DNA of 16,907 nt from CAYTYX01 sp964442325 (GTDB lineage: Bacteria > Patescibacteriota > Saccharimonadia > Saccharimonadales > UBA10212). The notes under the pieces were generated by a model. That model made no database searches. It worked only from the letters and a program-made list of their open reading frames with translations, and had not been told where the DNA came from. The stretch covers positions 1 through 16,907 of the forward strand of contig CAYTYX010000006.1 of assembly GCA_964442325.1 (NCBI GenBank), in the 5' to 3' direction. Shown here piece after piece: positions 13,294-16,907 of this stretch. Each line of letters starts with the position of its first letter. Position 1 is the stretch's first letter. The position numbers and the translations under genes are program-made.

Positions 13294-13518
13294 ATGGCAG
13301 CAGGCGATGAAGTAAGAGACGCGGCCCAGAAGGCTCGCCAACAGGCTAACCAACATCGCACTCAAGCAGCTGAAATGCGAAAATCGGCAGCTGATTTGGA
13401 ACGGGTTGCTGGCCAGCTGGAAAATGAAGCTACCAATTTAGAACGACAGGCGAGGGACTCGGATGCCACCGAACAACGTACTCAGCAGACAATGAATAGA
13501 ATTAAAAATAGCACATAG
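13294..13518 (+). CDS. Small coiled-coil protein of unknown function
   Basis: I do not recognise this 74-aa protein. It is almost entirely helical and highly charged, and rich in Ala, Gln (10 of 74), Arg and Glu, with no proline, cysteine, tryptophan or aromatic core. Heptad-like spacing is visible in MRKSAADLERVAGQLENEA (28-46) and on to LERQA. This suggests an elongated coiled coil or an amphipathic bundle, with no signal peptide or membrane segment. It looks genuinely expressed: an extended -10 box lies 26 nt upstream, and CAGGAG at 13282-13287 is a good Shine-Dalgarno at 6-nt spacing. It follows tRNA-Gln directly and precedes the GH3 gene. A structural, stress-related or scaffold role is possible, but nothing in the sequence decides it. 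Confidence 0.75.
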   Translation: MAAGDEVRDAAQKARQQANQHRTQAAEMRKSAADLERVAGQLENEATNLERQARDSDATEQRTQQTMNRIKNST

Positions 13519-13583
13519 GTTTTACTGATTACTGCCAGGTTTTTAAAAATATCGTAGACCCATATACTCAGTTCAAGCCTGAT

Positions 13584-13589
13584 TATAAT
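13584..13589 (+). promoter_or_regulatory. -10 box (TATAAT) upstream of the small ORF and GH3 gene
   Basis: A perfect TATAAT lies 25 nt before the 15-codon ORF and 87 nt before the GH3 start. A TG lies two bases upstream of the hexamer, one more than the ideal extended -10 spacing, and there is no clear -35. The start near 13596 would give an 80-nt GH3 leader containing the small ORF. The rest of the 13519-13676 gap is AT-rich and contains no recognisable terminator. Confidence 0.45.
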
Positions 13590-13614
13590 GCTAATGATTA
13601 TTGGAGAGTTAGAT

Positions 13615-13662
13615 ATGCAAAAATTCAAGCTCCAAACGCGATACAATCAGAATGAAGATTAA
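13615..13662 (+). CDS. Possible 15-aa leader peptide ahead of GH3
   Basis: An ATG at 13615 opens a 15-codon ORF (MQKFKLQTRYNQNED, stop TAA). GGAGAG at 13603-13608 is a strong Shine-Dalgarno sequence at 6-nt spacing, better than the one of the GH3 gene itself. It ends 14 nt before the GTG of GH3. The arrangement fits a leader peptide or a translation-coupling ORF. The peptide shows no run of one amino acid that would indicate classical attenuation. It could also be a chance ORF. Confidence 0.35.
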   Translation: MQKFKLQTRYNQNED

Positions 13663-13676
13663 AATAGGTAATCTAA

Positions 13677-14894
13677 GTGACTAGAAAGCAAAATAGCAAA
13701 TCAACCGTTGCTCGCAAAATAGCTGAGCTTGGTGTAATTATCCTATTAGCGGGCTTAGCAGCCATTGGCTTACGACTGGCGACAGAGAACTCAAACGTAC
13801 CATCGGCTACTTCTATTCAAAAAAACCAGTCTATCCAACCCCCCTCGCTAAGCCTCCAACAATGCATTGATAATTGGCCTGTTAGCTTCCTAGTTGGACA
13901 AGTGCTAGCAGTCGGCATTCCGGCCGATTCTATGACTGTCCAGGCTCCAATATTTAAGCACTACCGTGTTGGTAGTGCGGTACTATCAACCTCCCCGACT
14001 AACCCAAATGACGGCAGTATTAAGCGATTTAAAAAAGCCGGTGGCGGGCCGCATGATCCGGTTCTAATCTCGACCGACGAAGAGGGCGGTGACGTCCAAC
14101 GCTTTAGCTCGTTAGGCGTACTACCAGCACCAGCAGAAGTCGCTAGTTCTCTTACTCCAGCCCAAGCCAAAACTTTAATAACTAATCACGGCGTTAAGCT
14201 CAAGTCAGTTGGCATTGATATGGTGCTTGGTCCTTTAGCCGACGTAGCTCCCCAGCAAACTGCCAGTCCGCTAGGTAGCCGTGTCTTCTCAAGCAACCCG
14301 GCAATTGTGACAAGCTACGTGGGCGATTATATCCAGGGCTGGCAAGCCGCCGGCCTATTGCCAACTCTTAAGCATTTCCCCGGGATGGGTTCGGCCACGG
14401 GGAACACCGACTTTGAGCCAGCCACGACACCGCCCCTCAGCTCCCTAAAAACTCGCGATTTTGTGCCATATACCAACCTAGCAATTACCGGTACGGCGGT
14501 AATGGTGGGCAACCAAAATGTACCCGGCTGGTTTAAGGGTCCTGCCAGCCTGAGCCTCACCGTTAATCAATATCTTCGCAATACGTTGGGTTATAAGAAC
14601 AATTTCATCGTGACTGATTCACTGGCAGCTACGGCCATAACCAGTGTCGATACAGTTCCCGAGGCTGTAGTTAAGGCTTTAGCTGCCGGTAACGATATGG
14701 CACTAATTGTCGAGCCGTCTGGCTTCGACGTTACAAAAGCATCTACCACTAAGCTCATAAGCCAGGTTGAAGCAGTAATAGTGAAGGCTGTAAATAACGG
14801 CCTAATTTCTAAGCAGCAACTGGCAACATCGGTGGATCGTAAATTAAGCGCTCAACATATCAATGCCTGCTCGTTAACTAAAGCTGATTATTAG
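13677..14894 (+). CDS. Membrane-anchored glycoside hydrolase family 3 protein (NagZ-type, atypical active site)
   Basis: This 405-aa protein has a cytoplasmic N-terminus rich in basic residues, a signal anchor at about 18-35 (VIILLAGLAAIGL), and then a GH3 TIM barrel facing outward. Matching motifs are VGQVLAVG (73-80), STDEEGGDVQRF (132-143), GPLADV (185-190), GSRVFSSNP (200-208), KHFPGMGS (232-239) and IVTDSLAATAI (311-321). D314 is the expected nucleophile. In NagZ enzymes an Asp-Ser-His loop after KHFPG supplies the acid/base His. Here it reads NTDFEP (243-248), with Phe replacing His, and the usual GHG is GMG. It may cleave N-acetylglucosaminides of peptidoglycan by altered chemistry, or bind only. 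The GTG start is the only one that keeps the anchor, because TAA lies directly upstream in frame. AGGT at 13666-13669 serves as a modest ribosome site. Confidence 0.87.
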   Translation: MTRKQNSKSTVARKIAELGVIILLAGLAAIGLRLATENSNVPSATSIQKNQSIQPPSLSLQQCIDNWPVSFLVGQVLAVGIPADSMTVQAPIFKHYRVGSAVLSTSPTNPNDGSIKRFKKAGGGPHDPVLISTDEEGGDVQRFSSLGVLPAPAEVASSLTPAQAKTLITNHGVKLKSVGIDMVLGPLADVAPQQTASPLGSRVFSSNPAIVTSYVGDYIQGWQAAGLLPTLKHFPGMGSATGNTDFEPATTPPLSSLKTRDFVPYTNLAITGTAVMVGNQNVPGWFKGPASLSLTVNQYLRNTLGYKNNFIVTDSLAATAITSVDTVPEAVVKALAAGNDMALIVEPSGFDVTKASTTKLISQVEAVIVKAVNNGLISKQQLATSVDRKLSAQHINACSLTKADY

Positions 14895-14903
14895 TAACAC
14901 CTA

Positions 14904-15668
14904 CTAGGTAGCGTCGCGGCGCAAGAATAAAATCCAAGCGACTGTCCAGCCAACCAATAAATATGCCAGAAAAACTAGTGCACCTTTAACGGGGGATAGA
15001 TAGCCAGTTGGGGCTACGCTACCTCCACCTAAACTAGGCGGCTGGATAACCTCAGCCAGAGCAGTAAATGGCATATAAATAGAGTTGTGCTTAAGCAAAA
15101 GCCCCAGTAAACCCTCTATTGAGCCAGGGACTATAAATAGCACTACAATCGCGCCTATCATATTTTTTATAAATGTCGCCAACATCAAGGCAAACATCGC
15201 GTAGGCTTCACAGAAAAAGATTGTTTTAACAAAATAGGCAACGAAGTTGATATCTTGATGGGGCAGGCTATGGCCGGCAGCTGCCACGCCAAGTGCTGTC
15301 AAAGCAATAGACAGTATGGTGACGGTAGTCGCCAAGACAAATACCATACCGGCAGACGAGATAATCTTAGCCGCCAGCACCTTACTGCGGCTGTTGCTGG
15401 CAGTCAATGTATAAACAATGGTGTTATAGCGATACTCGTGCCCCATTAATAGTAGGGTAATGACAGCCCCTGGAATAGCCAAAGTGCCACTAAGCCCGGT
15501 TAGGTTGCCTGCCAAAAATAGGCTGCTCAGGTCGGCGGCATTAGTCCGGTAACCAAGGACGTAAAAAGATATAAATGCAAAGAGAAGTAGCGTTGCCAAA
15601 CCAAGGATATAGGTAGACCTAATTGTTAATAGTTTCTTAAACTCAGCCTTAAGGGTGGAGCGCATCAT
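14904..15668 (-). CDS. ABC-2 type transporter permease
   Basis: This 254-aa integral membrane protein has six predicted helices, at about 20-40, 58-76, 105-131, 143-167, 171-192 and 228-249. Between helices two and three is GHEYRYNTIVYTL (76-88) followed by SRSKVLAAK. This is the 'E-Y-R-x-x-T' coupling segment typical of ABC-2 permeases in the antibiotic/lantibiotic self-protection and Na+ exporter groups. The ATPase gene directly upstream overlaps its start by 4 nt (ATGA), so the two form one transporter, probably working as a dimer of each subunit. Two adjacent ATG codons (15668 and 15665) could serve as start. The 3' end converges on the GH3 gene with a 9-nt gap and no terminator hairpin. 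Substrate is unknown. Confidence 0.9.
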   Translation of the reverse strand: MMRSTLKAEFKKLLTIRSTYILGLATLLLFAFISFYVLGYRTNAADLSSLFLAGNLTGLSGTLAIPGAVITLLLMGHEYRYNTIVYTLTASNSRSKVLAAKIISSAGMVFVLATTVTILSIALTALGVAAAGHSLPHQDINFVAYFVKTIFFCEAYAMFALMLATFIKNMIGAIVVLFIVPGSIEGLLGLLLKHNSIYMPFTALAEVIQPPSLGGGSVAPTGYLSPVKGALVFLAYLLVGWTVAWILFLRRDAT

Positions 15669-16576
15669 TTCTTTGTCTCCTCGCGGCCAGCATTAAATTC
15701 GGTGGTGGTTTCGGTAAGATCCAGGAAAGCTTCTTCAAGCGAAGCTGTTTGACTAGAAAGTTCAAGTAGTGTAACTTTGGCGCTAGCTGCAATTATTCCG
15801 ACTTCGTCAGTTTTAACATTGATGATTTTTATGCCGGCGCCGGATTTTTCAAACTTAAGCTTGTGTGTGGTTAGGGCTTTTTCTAGCTTAGGCAGATTAG
15901 ACGCGCGGACAAACACAAACGAGGCTGCTCCAGAGATAAGTTCTTTTACAGAAGTATCGGCAATAAGCTTGCCTTTGCCGACTACCACCACGTTATCGGC
16001 CATCAGGGCCATCTCACTAAGCAGGTGGCTCGACACCAGGACTGCATTGCCGCGCTTAGCATACTCGCGAATAAATTGCCTAAGCCAGGCTATGCCTTCA
16101 GGATCTAGGCCATTAGCAGGCTCATCAAGTAAGAGGTATTTTGGTTCGCCCAAAATTGCCGCGGCAATGCCAAGTCGCTGACCCATGCCTAGACTAAATT
16201 TGCCAGGCTTGTCATTTGCTACATCGCTCAGCCCGACTATCTCTAAGACTTCGTTAACTCTAGAGTCAGCTATGCCGCCTTCAGCCGCTAAGACTTGCAG
16301 GTGACGCCGCGCGGTGCGTGTTGGATGAAAGGCCTTGGCTTCGAGCAATATGCCAACAACTTTTGATGGTTGGGTGTATTCGTGCAGCCGTTTGCCGCCA
16401 TAAGTAGTTGTACCGCCGCCATTATCGAGTCCTAGCATCAGGCGCATGGTCGTAGATTTACCAGCGCCGTTCGGACCCAAAAAGCCAGTTACTTTGCCAG
16501 ACTCTACGGTAAAAGATAGGTCATCAACAGCCAGCTTTTTTTTGTAGGCCTTTTTCAGGTTTTGGGCTTTTATCAT
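15665..16576 (-). CDS. ABC transporter ATP-binding protein
   Basis: This 303-aa nucleotide-binding subunit energises the adjacent permease. Walker A GPNGAGKST is at 34-42, the signature FSLGMGQRLG at 127-136, Walker B YLLLDEPANGLDP at 147-159, and the switch His in VSSHLLSEM at H184. The Q-loop position reads ILLEAKAFHP (76-85), with Glu in place of Gln. This pattern, together with TARRHL after it, recalls DrrA/BcrA-type exporters common in Actinobacteria. The last 90 residues form the small C-terminal domain seen in that group (to about TTEFNAGREETKK). There is no Shine-Dalgarno sequence before the ATG. It lies 35 nt downstream of a Crp/Fnr-type regulator gene and may be controlled by it. 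A role in drug or bacteriocin export is plausible but unproven. Confidence 0.95.
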   Translation of the reverse strand: MIKAQNLKKAYKKKLAVDDLSFTVESGKVTGFLGPNGAGKSTTMRLMLGLDNGGGTTTYGGKRLHEYTQPSKVVGILLEAKAFHPTRTARRHLQVLAAEGGIADSRVNEVLEIVGLSDVANDKPGKFSLGMGQRLGIAAAILGEPKYLLLDEPANGLDPEGIAWLRQFIREYAKRGNAVLVSSHLLSEMALMADNVVVVGKGKLIADTSVKELISGAASFVFVRASNLPKLEKALTTHKLKFEKSGAGIKIINVKTDEVGIIAASAKVTLLELSSQTASLEEAFLDLTETTTEFNAGREETKK

Positions 16577-16611
16577 CTAGTCACTATTTAAGCAGATGTG
16601 GTGGTTAACGG

Positions 16612-16907
16612 CTAGTTGTGGGCCTCTTCTTCAAGCCGTTTTAGGTTTGGAATAATTATGTGGCGACCGGGTCTGATTAATCGTTTTTTACGCAGCTGAA
16701 CCATACAAGTCGAGACAGTTTCACGCGTTAAACTTAGGTAATCTGCTAGATCTTGATGTGTTAGTGGCACGACGATATTAACCCGGCGCGCCTTCTTCTC
16801 ACCAAATTGCAGAGCAAAATACGCCAGCTGGTGAGCAACCCGTTTATAGGCATTGGCGAGTGTGATATTCTCTAACCCTTGCAGGGTAGAGCGGAGACGC
16901 TTACCTG
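16612..16907 (-). CDS. Crp/Fnr family transcriptional regulator, C-terminal part (partial)
   Basis: The window ends inside this gene. The minus-strand frame from 16905 down to a TAG at 16612-16614 gives 97 residues. The first part (LRSTLQGLENITLANAYKRV onward) is the end of the dimerisation helix. The winged helix-turn-helix follows: VPLTHQDLADYLSLTRETVS, then MVQLRKKRLIRPG, then the wing RHIIIP. The recognition helix TRETVS keeps the Arg-Glu pair that CRP uses to read GTGA half-sites, but the third contact Arg is Thr. The ligand domain is outside the window, so the signal sensed is unknown. It lies 35 nt upstream of the ABC ATPase gene on the same strand, suggesting joint transcription or local control. 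Confidence 0.9.
   Translation of the reverse strand, partial: GKRLRSTLQGLENITLANAYKRVAHQLAYFALQFGEKKARRVNIVVPLTHQDLADYLSLTRETVSTCMVQLRKKRLIRPGRHIIIPNLKRLEEEAHN

Noticed and set aside
13294..13518. Small Gln-rich gene as an antitoxin or phage protein
   Set aside because: No partner toxin, DNA-binding motif or phage neighbour is present. Low-complexity helices alone do not support it.
14900..14910. ACCTA-C-TAGGT palindrome between GH3 and the ABC permease as a bidirectional terminator
   Set aside because: The loop is a single base and the arms are only 5 bp, with no flanking T-run, so it cannot form a terminator hairpin.

Overview
The window looks like a chromosomal segment from a Candidate Phyla Radiation (Patescibacteria) bacterium, most likely a Saccharibacteria (TM7) member. 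This is inferred from the gene content and unusual core-protein architecture: DnaX and RecR lack the usual zinc-binding cysteines, genes are compact and often overlap, and a lineage-type protein of unknown function sits beside rplL. No database comparison was possible. Several genes end in TGA (the DHH, ABC ATPase and one glycosyltransferase gene), so the UGA=Gly code of Gracilibacteria/Absconditabacteria is not in use.

Positions 3-8614 are all on the plus strand and form an information-processing block: the 3' end of rplJ (L10), rplL (L7/L12), a 170-aa protein with an internal domain duplication, dnaX, dnaB, a GT39-like membrane protein, ybaB/ebfC, recR, an NrnA-like DHH phosphoesterase and cysS. 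dnaX-dnaB, ybaB-recR and DHH-cysS are tightly packed pairs. A perfect DnaA box, a hairpin and a candidate promoter lie between rplL and the 170-aa gene.

Positions 8611-13036 are on the minus strand and read like a cell-envelope cluster. In transcription order they are an alpha/beta hydrolase, two tandem PimA-like GT4 glycosyltransferases that overlap by 56 nt, and an AI-2E family membrane protein. The AI-2E gene converges on cysS, and the two stop codons share one TTAA.

Positions 13146-14894 are on the plus strand: a palindrome, tRNA-Gln(UUG), a 74-aa coiled-coil protein, a 15-codon small ORF, and a membrane-anchored GH3 (NagZ-type) protein that keeps the nucleophile but lacks the usual acid/base histidine. 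Positions 14904-16905 are on the minus strand: the C-terminal part of a Crp/Fnr regulator, then an ABC ATPase and an ABC-2 permease overlapping by 4 nt.

A recurring regulatory theme is a good -10 box only 7-12 nt before the ATG with no Shine-Dalgarno sequence (dnaX, the GT39-like gene, the DHH gene, the alpha/beta hydrolase and the first GT4 gene), which suggests leaderless or nearly leaderless mRNAs. Other genes (rplL, ybaB, cysS, the 74-aa gene) have normal Shine-Dalgarno sites. No gene-free stretch exceeds 300 bases. The largest gaps are 13519-13676, 13037-13181 and 532-674. No IS element, CRISPR array, intein or prophage gene was seen.
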